Positions 8,519-16,586 of a stretch of DNA of 53,176 nt are shown one piece after another. The position numbers and the translations under genes were made by a program. The stretch spans positions 1 through 53,176 of the forward strand of contig JAZRTK010000040.1 of NCBI GenBank assembly GCA_045651985.1. The letters run 5' to 3'. The DNA comes from SIG710 sp045651985. GTDB lineage: Bacteria > Bacillota > Clostridia > Oscillospirales > CAG-272. Position 1 is the first letter of the stretch; the number at the start of each line of letters is the position of its first letter. The notes under the pieces were generated by a model. It worked only from the letters and a program-made list of their open reading frames with translations, ran no database searches and had not been told where the DNA came from.

Positions 8519-9295
8519 TTAAAGATACTTCTTGAGGTAATCCGCGCTGATCTTTACGGAGTCGAAAGGATCGCCGGGGCAGGTATCCTGCTCAACAACG
8601 TATGCCTTAACTTTGCATCTGCGGGCTGTCTCTATTACGCCATCCCAATAGATACCGCCGTTGCCGATCTCGGTCATGGTGGTGAGGATCTTGTTGGAGG
8701 TAGGCTCGGTTACGGGATAGCAGTCCTTTAAATGCAGAATGTCGATTCTGCCGGCCAGCTTTTCTATCCAGTGACGAACGTCGCCGCAGCCTGCCTGTAC
8801 CCAGCAGGTATCAAGAACGAAGGAAACGTTCTCGGGGTCAAGACCCTCGTAGAGCATATCCATCATGGTAAGAGAGCCGTGGCCCTCAATGCGCTTGAAC
8901 TCCCATGCGTGGTTGTGATATGTAAGCTTGAAGCCTTCCTTTGCGTATATAGCTGCCGTTGCGTTAAACTTCTCAATGAAGGCCTTAATGTCTTCATATG
9001 AAAAGCCCGAAAAATAACCTCCGATTCCTACGTTCGTGGTCTCCCACAGACGGTGCAGATCCATAGTCTCCTGAATGTTGTTCTGGATCTTGTCCCAATT
9101 GTAGTGAGTACCGCAGACCCTCATTCCGTTTTCCTTGATGACGTCAATGAAGACCTTGGGATCGAACTTGGGCTCTCCCGCTGTGTGCAGGTCCTTGTAT
9201 CCCATATCTGCAATGGTTTTCATAGCAACGCGAAAATCTTCCTCTGTCTCCATTTTAGAGCGAATGGAGTAAAGCTGCAATCCTAATTCTTTCAT
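8519..9295 (-). CDS. Sugar phosphate isomerase/epimerase family protein (TIM barrel)
   Basis: A 258-residue protein of the xylose isomerase-like TIM barrel (AP endonuclease 2) superfamily. It opens with LGLQLYSIR, typical of the IolE/hydroxypyruvate isomerase-like group, and carries likely metal ligands in YHNHAWEF, FVLDTCW, ILHLKD and VVEQD. Such enzymes isomerise or epimerise sugars, inositols or their derivatives in the cytoplasm. The exact substrate cannot be told. The start has GGAGGA on the minus strand at 9302-9307. It is a single-gene unit with its own promoter and ends at a bidirectional terminator, so no pathway partner is visible next to it. Confidence 0.88.
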   Translation of the reverse strand: MKELGLQLYSIRSKMETEEDFRVAMKTIADMGYKDLHTAGEPKFDPKVFIDVIKENGMRVCGTHYNWDKIQNNIQETMDLHRLWETTNVGIGGYFSGFSYEDIKAFIEKFNATAAIYAKEGFKLTYHNHAWEFKRIEGHGSLTMMDMLYEGLDPENVSFVLDTCWVQAGCGDVRHWIEKLAGRIDILHLKDCYPVTEPTSNKILTTMTEIGNGGIYWDGVIETARRCKVKAYVVEQDTCPGDPFDSVKISADYLKKYL

Positions 9296-9343
9296 GATTT
9301 TCCTCCGAATCTAATACCCGTTCTGCGGGCAATTTACACTCTA

Positions 9344-9372
9344 ATTTTAATATATATCACATGAAAAGTCAA
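9344..9372 (-). promoter_or_regulatory. Sigma-A promoter of the isomerase gene, with overlapping dyad
   Basis: On the minus strand TTGACT (9372-9367), a 17-base spacer and TAAAAT (9349-9344). An inverted repeat TCAAG/CTTGA at 9369-9373 and 9380-9384 overlaps the -35 box and could be an operator. Confidence 0.75.
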
Positions 9373-9409
9373 GTTTTTACTTGATTTTTAAATTATTTTT
9401 TTCAAAATC

Positions 9410-9438
9410 GTGACTTTTTTCAAAAAAAGATGTATAAT
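9410..9438 (+). promoter_or_regulatory. Promoter of the pseudouridine synthase gene
   Basis: GTGACT at 9410-9415, a 17-base spacer and TATAAT at 9433-9438, 33 bases before the start codon. The -35 box is imperfect. Confidence 0.65.
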
Positions 9439-9470
9439 ATTGTCAAAGATTACATCTGTCGGAGTAAAAC

Positions 9471-10184
9471 ATGCCTCAAATACTGTTTGAAAATAAATAT
9501 ATCATCGTCTGCCGCAAGCCCTCGGGAACACTTTCTCAGGACGATGGAAAAAACAGCGAGAATATGGTAAAGCTACTGTCCGAGTACCGACGTCAGAAGG
9601 GCGAATCGGATTACATTGGCATCGTCCACCGTCTTGACCGAAACGTTTCGGGCGTTATGGTCTTTTCTGTGCGTAAGGATTTTACGGGAAAGCTGTCGGG
9701 AGCGCTTTCCGATAAGTCTGTGACGGAAAAAGAATACCTCGCAGTTCTTTGCGGACACCCCGAAAAGAGGTCTGACACTCTGTGTGACCTGCTTTTCCGC
9801 GACTCGCGTGCAGGTAAAACGTATGTAGTGGACAGAAAGCGGGCGGGCATAAAGGAAGCGTCACTCGAATACAAAATCATAGCCGAAGCCCTGCACGAAG
9901 GACAGCCCTTGACGCTTGTTAAAATAAGACTCCATACGGGACGCACTCATCAGATAAGAGCGCAGTTTTCTTTCCGCGGTCTGCCCTTGGCAGGCGACGG
10001 CAAATACGGCGGTAGATTCTGCCGTGAGACTTCAAATAACATCGCCCTTTGCGCCGCGAGACTGTCAACAAAAGCAGGTCCAAACGCGACCTTTGACCTG
10101 ACAGCTCTGCCCGATGCCACAGCCTTTCCCTGGTGTCTTTTCGGCGAAGAAGCTCTCCGCCAAGCGCTGAACGAAAAGGAATAA
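9471..10184 (+). CDS. RluA/RluD-family pseudouridine synthase
   Basis: A 237-residue enzyme that converts uridine to pseudouridine in rRNA or tRNA. The catalytic motif HRLDRNVSG is at residues 53-61 with the nucleophile Asp56, and the C-terminal signature GRTHQIRAQFSFRGLPLAGDGKYGG is intact. It lacks the N-terminal S4 RNA-binding domain of RluD, so it belongs to the short RluA-like group and its target site cannot be assigned. ATG 9471 has CGGAG eight to nine bases upstream. It stands alone, divergent from the isomerase gene, with its own promoter and a hairpin after its stop. Confidence 0.92.
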   Translation: MPQILFENKYIIVCRKPSGTLSQDDGKNSENMVKLLSEYRRQKGESDYIGIVHRLDRNVSGVMVFSVRKDFTGKLSGALSDKSVTEKEYLAVLCGHPEKRSDTLCDLLFRDSRAGKTYVVDRKRAGIKEASLEYKIIAEALHEGQPLTLVKIRLHTGRTHQIRAQFSFRGLPLAGDGKYGGRFCRETSNNIALCAARLSTKAGPNATFDLTALPDATAFPWCLFGEEALRQALNEKE

Positions 10185-10203
10185 AAAAGCATAAAATGAT
10201 TAA

Positions 10204-10229
10204 CAGAGGAGCGAAAAACCGCTCCTCTG
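10204..10229 (+). terminator. Hairpin after the pseudouridine synthase gene
   Basis: A 10-bp perfect stem CAGAGGAGCG / CGCTCCTCTG with loop AAAAAC. The tail (AATCTATTTCT) is only moderately T-rich, so termination may be incomplete and could let transcripts reach the next two genes, for which no clear promoter is seen. Confidence 0.6.
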
Positions 10230-10296
10230 AATCTATTTCTCAATGCCGCCGATGCGGTCTCACCAAACCACCGCAAAGCGGCGGAACGGAGACAAT

Positions 10297-10536
10297 ATGT
10301 ACTATCAAAATTGCACTGCCTCATTGGGTTCACAAACTCGTGCCATGAAGGCTCAGCATATACTGACACGTGCTTCGGTCAGCTGTCGGGTGGTCAGCAC
10401 CACCTCAAAGGACGGCAAACGTGGCTGCGGATACGGAGTTGAGTTTCCATGCAGTATGCTTTCGCAGGTAAAGGCAGTCCTTGAACAAAACAGGATATCG
10501 GTACGTGAATATCACAGCGGAGACGCGTCTTTATGA
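10297..10536 (+). CDS. Se/S carrier-like protein (DUF3343)
   Basis: A 79-residue protein matching the DUF3343 family, renamed putative Se/S carrier in Pfam. It opens with a short beta-helix unit in which SLGSQTRAMKAQHIL fits the family, and holds the conserved cysteine motif RGCGYGVEF with Cys44, expected to carry a persulfide or selenium. The start is ATG 10297 with GGAG upstream; longer in-frame starts lack one. Its last four bases overlap the start of the cysteine desulfurase-like gene (ATGA), which points to a donor-carrier pair: the desulfurase would load sulfur or selenium onto this protein. No selenium gene (selD, yedF, xdh-type hydroxylase) is visible here, so the chalcogen is unknown. 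Confidence 0.8.
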   Translation: MYYQNCTASLGSQTRAMKAQHILTRASVSCRVVSTTSKDGKRGCGYGVEFPCSMLSQVKAVLEQNRISVREYHSGDASL

Positions 10537-11657
10537 TATATCTTGACAACGCCGCCACATCATTTCCAAAGCCACCGCAGGTACTGCGTGAGGTGCAAAG
10601 GTGCCTATCGACCTACTGCGGCAATCCCGGCAGAGGGTCGCACCGACTGTCAAACGCTGCAGGCGAAAAAATTTACGAGGTGCGCGAGCTCATATCCGAC
10701 TTTTTCGGGTGCGGAAACTCGGAAAACGTGGTATTTACGCTGAACGACACTTATGCGCTGAATCTTGCGCTTAAAGGCCTTTTGCGCCCCGGCGACCACG
10801 TAATAATCAGCAATTTCGAGCACAATTCGGTATATCGACCCATTCGTGCCATGGCTGAATGCTCTCTTATAAGATACAGCGTATTCGATGCGCTCTCACC
10901 CGAAGTGAACGAGCAGATAGAAAAGCTGATACGCCCAAACACACGGGCGGTAATAGTCAATCACACCTCAAATATCTGCTCTCTGTCCATGCCCGTCGAA
11001 AAGATCGGCGAGTTATGCCGAGCTCGCGGTCTGATGTTCATTCTTGACGGAGCGCAGTCGGCGGGTCACATGGACGTTGATATGGAAAAAATGGGCATAG
11101 ACGTCCTCTGCGCTCCCGCCCACAAAGGTCTTATGGGTATCCAGGGCTGCGGATTTCTGGCTTTGCGTGAGGGTCTGCCCCTTCCGGAAGCTATAATAGA
11201 AGGCGGCAGCGGGGTAAATTCACTTGAATCTCAGATGCCCAATCAACTTCCCGAGCGTCTTGAAGCGGGCACTCTACCTACCCCTGCCATAGCCGCTCTT
11301 GGGGAGGGCATAAAATTCGTCCGTTCTGTCGGAACGGACGAAATAAGGCGTCACACCGCCCGACTGTTCACTCTTACACTCGATAGACTTTCGTCAGTGA
11401 AAGGCATCAAAATCTATGCGCCAAAGTACCAGGGTTCAACCCTTCTTTTCACAGTAAACGGCATCCCCTCGGACGATGTTTCCGCCCACCTTGACAAAAA
11501 CGGCATTTGCACCCGAAGCGGTTTTCACTGTTGCCCTCTCGGTCACAGTGCGCTGGCAACGCCCGCCGACGGCGCCGTAAGATTAAGCTTTGGTATATTC
11601 AACCGTGAAAGCGACACCGACGCTCTTTACCACGCGGTAAAAGAACTTGTTTTGTAG
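10533..11657 (+). CDS. Cysteine desulfurase-like PLP enzyme (class V aminotransferase)
   Basis: A 374-residue class V aminotransferase of the TIGR01977-like group (type protein EF2568), close to NifS/CsdB. The N terminus is short and begins straight at IYLDNAATSFPKPP. The PLP aspartate lies in LDGAQSAGH (Asp172), the PLP lysine is Lys198 in APAHKGLMG, and the candidate sulfur-accepting cysteines are in GFHCCPLGH near the C terminus. It should release sulfur (or selenium) from cysteine (or selenocysteine) and pass it to an acceptor. Overlap with the DUF3343 gene supports that acceptor. The double Cys at the active site is notable. It is not the IscS/SufS of Fe-S assembly, as no scaffold gene is near. 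Confidence 0.88.
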   Translation: MIYLDNAATSFPKPPQVLREVQRCLSTYCGNPGRGSHRLSNAAGEKIYEVRELISDFFGCGNSENVVFTLNDTYALNLALKGLLRPGDHVIISNFEHNSVYRPIRAMAECSLIRYSVFDALSPEVNEQIEKLIRPNTRAVIVNHTSNICSLSMPVEKIGELCRARGLMFILDGAQSAGHMDVDMEKMGIDVLCAPAHKGLMGIQGCGFLALREGLPLPEAIIEGGSGVNSLESQMPNQLPERLEAGTLPTPAIAALGEGIKFVRSVGTDEIRRHTARLFTLTLDRLSSVKGIKIYAPKYQGSTLLFTVNGIPSDDVSAHLDKNGICTRSGFHCCPLGHSALATPADGAVRLSFGIFNRESDTDALYHAVKELVL

Positions 11658-11670
11658 GAAAGATTTAACA

Positions 11671-11697
11671 AAAAACCCGCCCTTTCGGGCGGGTTTG
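11671..11697. terminator. Bidirectional terminator between the desulfurase and lipoprotein genes
   Basis: Perfect 10-bp stem AAACCCGCCC / GGGCGGGTTT (11673-11682, 11687-11696) with a TTTC loop. The minus-strand side has a run of five T, so it is strongest for the minus-strand lipoprotein gene. Confidence 0.92.
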
Positions 11698-11708
11698 ATT
11701 TGCTTATA

Positions 11709-13232
11709 TCAGTACTCTACCTTGTTGTGAGTAGGATACTCTTCGTATGTCTTGTCGATAGCTGCGATGCAGGCTTCCTGATATGTCTCGATAGTAGAAG
11801 CAATCTCCATGCTGCCCTTCTTTGCAAGAGAGCAAAGAGCTGCAGAGAGATCAGATGTCCACTTGAAAGGAACGGAGATCTCGATACCTCTTGTGTCACG
11901 GATGATCGCAAGAGATTCTCTGGATTCGTCCTGTGTAAGAGCCTTCAGACCTACGTGGATATCGTAGTATCTGGGAAGGAGGGACGCATAGGATTCGTAT
12001 GTAAGGTAGTCAACGATGATACCTGTTCTCTCAAGGTGTGTATTCGTTGTGGGAATGCAGAAGGAAAGAACGTTATGGAATACGGTAGACTCGTAGCTTT
12101 CCTGTTCCTCGTTGTACTTAGGCTGAGGGATCAGACCGAAAGTACCTTCCCACTCACGGAGCATAGTACAACCCTTAAGCTCAGCAGAGAGGAAGAGTGC
12201 ACGGTCGTCGATAAATACCTGGAAGTAACCGTCCTCCGCAAGGTCTTCGTCCTTACCGTAAACAAAGCGTCCGTCGCCGCCGCCGAAGTAGCCGATCATG
12301 GTCTCCCAAGAAGCCTTAAACTTGTCGCTTGTGTGAGCTGTGAACTGGTATCTGCCTGTTTCGTCTCTTGAAACGTACTCTGTATTATACGCATAGAGAC
12401 GGTATCTCTCAATACCGGATTTGCAAACTTCGCCGTAAGTAGCAGCGCCGTTTACGTCATATTTAAAGGACTGGTCGCCGTTTAAGTTTGCTGCTTCCTT
12501 TGTGTATTCGTTAAGCTTTTCCTGAGTCCACTTGCCGTCCTTAACGAGCTGGTAGGGGAAATCAAGTCCAAGCTCCTGCATCATACCCTCGCTGAAGTAC
12601 ATAGCCCATACACCCTCGAAAGCCATAAGGCTAAGGTCGGAGGTTGCATAGAAAAGTCTGTCAGCAACAGTATTTCTCTTGATCAGGGGCTGGTCCCACC
12701 AGATTCTGTCGATGTTAAGCTCCTTGACCTGAAGAAGGTCAACGAACATGTTCTCGGATACGAGAGGAGTAAGGTCGCCGCAACCTATGTACATAGCGTC
12801 ATAAACGTCTTCTCCGGACTGGATAAGTGTCTGAGCGTATGCAGCGATCTCGGTGTAGGGCTGAGTTTCCTCGGTGATCGTGATATTGTACTTCTCCTGT
12901 GCCATTACGTTACGAAGAACGCAAGCCTCGTCAAGTACGTCGCCCGTTGCATCGGGTGCAAGGTAGATGTACATGGAGTAGATAGGCGCGGAGTTGAGGA
13001 ATTTGAACTCATGACCGCCGAAATCGTAAGTCTTCTCCTGATCCTCTGGGCGGGACTCCGCTGTTGCCGCGGGATCGTAGGTCTCAAGGAAGTCATTGAT
13101 AACCTGGTCAAGTGTGTCGGGGGTCTCCGTTGTTTGGTTACCCTTGTCGTCCTTGTCGCCGCTGCCACCGCAAGCAACGATAGAAACAAGCATAAGAGCA
13201 GCCAGCAACAGAGCCAAAAGTTTCTTTGCCAT
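11709..13232 (-). CDS. Extracellular solute-binding lipoprotein (ABC importer type), orphan
   Basis: A 507-residue protein with a lipoprotein signal peptide: a Lys-Lys start, a hydrophobic core and the lipobox SIVAC with Cys21. An acidic/Thr-rich linker follows and then a solute-binding fold. Cues include the periplasmic-binding-like segment DAMYIGCGDLTPLVSENMF and several Trp-rich stretches. It should be anchored outside the membrane and bind a sugar or other solute for an ABC importer. No permease or ATPase gene is adjacent, so its partner is elsewhere. ATG 13232 is preferred over an in-frame start at 13316 because AAAAAGGAGA precedes it and the signal peptide begins there. The ligand is unknown; many Clostridia hold families of such proteins. 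Confidence 0.85.
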   Translation of the reverse strand: MAKKLLALLLAALMLVSIVACGGSGDKDDKGNQTTETPDTLDQVINDFLETYDPAATAESRPEDQEKTYDFGGHEFKFLNSAPIYSMYIYLAPDATGDVLDEACVLRNVMAQEKYNITITEETQPYTEIAAYAQTLIQSGEDVYDAMYIGCGDLTPLVSENMFVDLLQVKELNIDRIWWDQPLIKRNTVADRLFYATSDLSLMAFEGVWAMYFSEGMMQELGLDFPYQLVKDGKWTQEKLNEYTKEAANLNGDQSFKYDVNGAATYGEVCKSGIERYRLYAYNTEYVSRDETGRYQFTAHTSDKFKASWETMIGYFGGGDGRFVYGKDEDLAEDGYFQVFIDDRALFLSAELKGCTMLREWEGTFGLIPQPKYNEEQESYESTVFHNVLSFCIPTTNTHLERTGIIVDYLTYESYASLLPRYYDIHVGLKALTQDESRESLAIIRDTRGIEISVPFKWTSDLSAALCSLAKKGSMEIASTIETYQEACIAAIDKTYEEYPTHNKVEY

Positions 13233-13321
13233 AATGATTTTCTCCTTTTTGTATTGGGGTTTTGCAGCGAAACGACCGCAAAATAGCGACAGTACGCCCA
13301 CTGCAGTGTTTCTCACGAAGA

Positions 13322-13355
13322 ATTATACCACTATATTGTTAACAAATTATGTCAA
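13322..13355 (-). promoter_or_regulatory. Probable promoter region of the solute-binding lipoprotein gene
   Basis: On the minus strand TTGACA (13355-13350) and TATAAT (13327-13322) are present, but 22 bases apart; the alternative -10 TATAGT (13335-13330) gives a 14-base spacer. The perfect palindrome TTGTTAACAA (13336-13345) lies between them and may be a regulator site. Confidence 0.45.
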
Positions 13356-13474
13356 AGTAAAATTTATCCTCAATTTCGGCATTTTGCAATAAATTGGTCA
13401 AGATGGTTTGTGCATAACGACAATTACCCGTTGCATTTAGAACTAAAATAACTTGATTGTTTGCCTCAAATAAA

Positions 13475-13502
13475 GAACCTGCCCTCTCGGGCAGGTCTTT
13501 TT
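13475..13502. terminator. Terminator at the end of the yicC-rsgA operon
   Basis: Stem ACCTGCCC / GGGCAGGT (13477-13484, 13489-13496) with loop TCTC. Both sides are T-rich in the reading direction (CTTTTTA on plus, TCTTTATTT on minus), and the hairpin lies about 40 bases past the rsgA stop. Confidence 0.85.
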
Positions 13503-13541
13503 ACTCGGAAGTTATACGGAAATGAATAAAGCAGGTGTAAA

Positions 13542-14507
13542 TTACTTCCACGCCTTTTTTTCTTTCAACACCGTGTAAAGCTCCAAATAGCTGTCATGTC
13601 GGCTCTTTGCGATCTTTCCCTGACGCAGAGCTTCAAGAATAGCACAGCCCTCGTCCTTTGTGTGAGTGCATTTTGTGTATCGGCAGCTTCCCAGGTACGC
13701 TTTGAACTCACGCATGGTTGACGGCAGGTCGTCCTTTGTGAAAAAATCAAAGCGTTCAAAATCAAGCATGCTGAAACCTGGGGTATCAGCCAGATAACCG
13801 CCGCCCTCAAGGGGGAAAAGCCTGGTAGTGCGGGTGGTGTTCTTTCCGCGCTCTATCTTCTCGCTGACGCCCGAAGTTTCAAGATCGAGCCTGGGGAAGA
13901 TCATGTTCATGAGCGTTGATTTTCCTACGCCCGAGGCACCTGCAAAGGCGGCTATCTTGCCCCTCATATTCTCTCGTACAAAATCCTTTATCCCTTCCAC
14001 GCCCTCGCCCGTTTTGCAGCTGAGAACAAACACGCGGTAGCCCGCAAGAGTGTAGATCTCTTTAAGTCTCTGAGCCTCGTCGGGGTCAAGCTCGCATTTG
14101 CCGATGACCACCACCGCGTCGATGCCGTTAAATTCCAGAATGGAAAGAAGCTTATCGACAGCATCGGGCATAGGCTTTGGACAACTTGACGCCATAGCCA
14201 CGAAAACTGTGTCAAGATTTGCCAGCGGAGGTCGGATAAGCGAATTTTTACGGGGAAGAATCTCTGCGATCTGCACGTTTTTCATTCCCGTTTCGTCGTC
14301 CCCGCCGTCCTCGAAGGTCACCTCAACCCGATCTCCTACCAATGGCTTTATTCTGTTATGTCTGAAAACTCCGCGGGCACGGCATTCAAGGGCCTCGGGA
14401 AGCGAAAGCTGCCCCAATTTGCCCTCTGACGCAAGTCCGTGCAGGTCGGCGACGGTATAAAGACCGCCCACGCCCTGTATTATTTTTCCTTTAATTTTGT
14501 ACTCCAT
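13542..14507 (-). CDS. rsgA: Ribosome small subunit-dependent GTPase A
   Basis: A 321-residue circularly permuted GTPase that acts late in 30S subunit maturation. An OB-like N domain (about 1-80) is followed by the G4 region, then G1 AGASGVGKST (189-198) and G3 DTPGF (241-245), and last a zinc-binding module C275/C280/H282/C288. It is the final gene of the long operon, as in Bacillus where it follows prkC. The G4 motif, normally NKxD or T/SKxD, reads GKCEL at 136-140, so both the first residue and the base-specifying Asp are changed. All other motifs are intact. The start has GAAAGGT overlapping the upstream stop. Bacillus homologues of this protein are phosphorylated by PrkC. Confidence 0.95.
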   Translation of the reverse strand: MEYKIKGKIIQGVGGLYTVADLHGLASEGKLGQLSLPEALECRARGVFRHNRIKPLVGDRVEVTFEDGGDDETGMKNVQIAEILPRKNSLIRPPLANLDTVFVAMASSCPKPMPDAVDKLLSILEFNGIDAVVVIGKCELDPDEAQRLKEIYTLAGYRVFVLSCKTGEGVEGIKDFVRENMRGKIAAFAGASGVGKSTLMNMIFPRLDLETSGVSEKIERGKNTTRTTRLFPLEGGGYLADTPGFSMLDFERFDFFTKDDLPSTMREFKAYLGSCRYTKCTHTKDEGCAILEALRQGKIAKSRHDSYLELYTVLKEKKAWK

Positions 14508-14520
14508 TTAAAGGGACCTT

Positions 14521-16560
14521 TCATTCTCTTGTTACCCCGTAGTCGGAAGCAAAGGCAAAGCGCGAGGAAACGCTCACGGTCTCACCCATAAGCGTAGCCT
14601 CAATGACCCTGCCGCCGCGCACGGAATTGTTGTTTTCAAAGGTTCCGCCGTGACCATAGCCGTCATAACCGATCGAAGCAACGTAGCCAAGCTCGATCCC
14701 AAGGTACTTTCCCGAGAAATTGTTCAGATGGTCGTGACCGCAGTAAAGTCCCGACACTGACCCGGCTTCAAGCAAAGCGGCAAAAAGTCCGGACTGCACG
14801 GGAGACGACGAAACTTTTTCAGCCATAACGCCGTCAAAAACGCACTTGTCGGGGTTTTCGGCAACAACGTTGAACTCATCAATGGGTGTATGAGTGACAG
14901 CGATAGAGGGAATACCCTTTTCTCGGTCCTTCCTCATCATGGAAGCGGAATCGGTGAACCAATCAACGTGGGATTGAGTAACATAACCGTAATCCTTGCC
15001 CTCGCCCGACAAGGAATTGAGGAAGCTGTCGTTTCCGTTAGGCGTCACGGGTGAATTTGAAATAAGTCCCGTCTGCCCCAGCATCCAGACTCCAAACAGA
15101 GGCGCCGAGCCCTTTTCTGCCGAAGTGTCGGCGAATACAGGCAGAAAATAACTGCCCGCGCCAAAATCCTCAAAGTCGACCTTTGAAACGCAGTATTTAA
15201 ACGTTGAATAGACCTCGTTCTGAAGCGTCATCGACAGACCCGCGTCGCCGTCCTGCTCGCCAAAGGTATGGCACCAAGCGATCCTACGGTCTTCCATGGG
15301 TGCGCAGAGCACACGCAGATATTCTTCAAGCTCACTTTTGGTTGAAATTCCGCTTGAAACGTCGCCGTTCAATATGACCAGATCAGGTCTTTCCCCGTCA
15401 AGCATGGCTTCAAGGGCGGAAATGGTGTTTGTGTTTATATCGGTGTCAGAGAACACCATCATCTTGAATTTGCCGTCACCGCCAAATCCCAAGGTCAGCT
15501 TGCTCTCATAAAGAGAAGTGTCGGGCTCGCTTCCGTCTCGGCTGACGTATGCAAGATTGGACGATGAAGCGAAATTCAGGTTTCCCGCCAGATACGAAAC
15601 GCCGTATCCGTCGGTAAAGCACATAATTGCCGCCTCGGCGCCAACGCTCGAAAACGCAATAAGATCGACCCCGCCGTTTGCTCCGAAAATAATGGCGTAA
15701 CCGTTTCTTCCGAGAGAACCGAGGGAGGTTATATAGCTGTCGGGGGCACGCTTTGTATACCCTATTCTGATCTCATTCTTTGCAGGCGCTTCGGTATCGG
15801 GAACGATACTTAAAGTCGCACCCGTCTTTGCAAAGAGGTGGGACTGCAGGGACGCGGCGGCATCTGCTCCAAATGCGTCCTCGGCGCTGTAAACTATACG
15901 GTAGTTCTTTGAATCCGACTTGTTAGCCAGAGCTATCTGGCTGCTTTCACGTATGCTCAAGCCCGAAACCGAGTAACTTCCCCAAGTGCAAAGGACCAAA
16001 GATAGGACAGACGCCAAAGCAAACGCCGCAAGGGCTATCCGTCTTCCGCGGCTGACCTTTCTCTGAACGTAGCCATCCTCACCCCGACCGAAAAATCCGC
16101 TTACAAAAGAGCCTTTCGGCTGTTTTTTCTCGGTTGCGGCTTGTGAGACAGGTACGGGACGAGGCGGGATCTTTGCACTCTCGCTCGCTTCGCGCTTGAC
16201 CGCGGGTCTTGCCGCCACGGGCTTTTGAGGAATTCCCGAAACAGGTGTGAACGCACCCGTCGCCTGCGTTCCCCCGAGCGCTTGCGCGCTCTGAGGCGGC
16301 ATCTGTGCAGGCCTCACCGCGCCATTCGGGGGCACGGGACGCTTCTGCGATTCGGGCGGCACCAAAGGAATTGGTCTGACCTGCTCTTTTAGCGGATCCG
16401 TCCGAACCTGCTCGCGCTGATATGAAGGCGTAACGGGAGCCGAGGGCGGTGGCGCTTTTTCCGCACCATCACCGTTTTTTTTCGCCATGGCGCGCTGGAA
16501 TGCGGTCATGCGGGTCTCGGAGCCGTCTTTCCTTTCTATGTTATTTGAATCCTTATCCAT
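14521..16560 (-). CDS. Membrane-anchored metallophosphoesterase-like protein with Pro-rich cytoplasmic tail
   Basis: A 679-residue protein. Residues 1-170 are a Pro-, Gln- and Ser/Thr-rich, probably disordered cytoplasmic region ending in a basic patch; 174-196 form one membrane helix; 215-330 resemble the small alpha/beta domain found at the front of GH67-like and other clostridial surface proteins (NYRIVYSAED...EIRIGYTKR); 365-650 resemble a calcineurin-like metallophosphoesterase outside the cell. Expected motifs are partly changed: DxH is D372-T-D374, GD is at 399-400, the GNHD/E box reads FGEQD at 433-437, while H557 (THTP) and GHDH (608-611) remain. Reduced or altered metal chemistry is therefore likely. 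It sits between prkC and rsgA, so the cytoplasmic tail may be a PASTA-kinase substrate (inference). Start has AAGGAAGG. Confidence 0.75.
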   Translation of the reverse strand: MDKDSNNIERKDGSETRMTAFQRAMAKKNGDGAEKAPPPSAPVTPSYQREQVRTDPLKEQVRPIPLVPPESQKRPVPPNGAVRPAQMPPQSAQALGGTQATGAFTPVSGIPQKPVAARPAVKREASESAKIPPRPVPVSQAATEKKQPKGSFVSGFFGRGEDGYVQRKVSRGRRIALAAFALASVLSLVLCTWGSYSVSGLSIRESSQIALANKSDSKNYRIVYSAEDAFGADAAASLQSHLFAKTGATLSIVPDTEAPAKNEIRIGYTKRAPDSYITSLGSLGRNGYAIIFGANGGVDLIAFSSVGAEAAIMCFTDGYGVSYLAGNLNFASSSNLAYVSRDGSEPDTSLYESKLTLGFGGDGKFKMMVFSDTDINTNTISALEAMLDGERPDLVILNGDVSSGISTKSELEEYLRVLCAPMEDRRIAWCHTFGEQDGDAGLSMTLQNEVYSTFKYCVSKVDFEDFGAGSYFLPVFADTSAEKGSAPLFGVWMLGQTGLISNSPVTPNGNDSFLNSLSGEGKDYGYVTQSHVDWFTDSASMMRKDREKGIPSIAVTHTPIDEFNVVAENPDKCVFDGVMAEKVSSSPVQSGLFAALLEAGSVSGLYCGHDHLNNFSGKYLGIELGYVASIGYDGYGHGGTFENNNSVRGGRVIEATLMGETVSVSSRFAFASDYGVTRE

Positions 16561-16586
16561 TAAAAACCTTCCTTGTTATAAAAGGA

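Larger units (their letters stand above)
13233..13541. other. Intergenic region, 309 bases, between lipoprotein and rsgA genes
   Basis: It holds the leader and probable promoter of the lipoprotein gene (13322-13355, minus strand) with the palindrome TTGTTAACAA at 13336-13345, and the bidirectional terminator at 13475-13502 that ends the rsgA operon. Nothing else is recognised; no RNA gene or small coding region with a ribosome-binding site was seen. Confidence 0.7.

Noticed and set aside
10245..10284. Imperfect stem CCGCCG / CGGCGG just before the DUF3343 gene
   Set aside because: Short, with competing inner pairs; no evidence that it regulates the gene.
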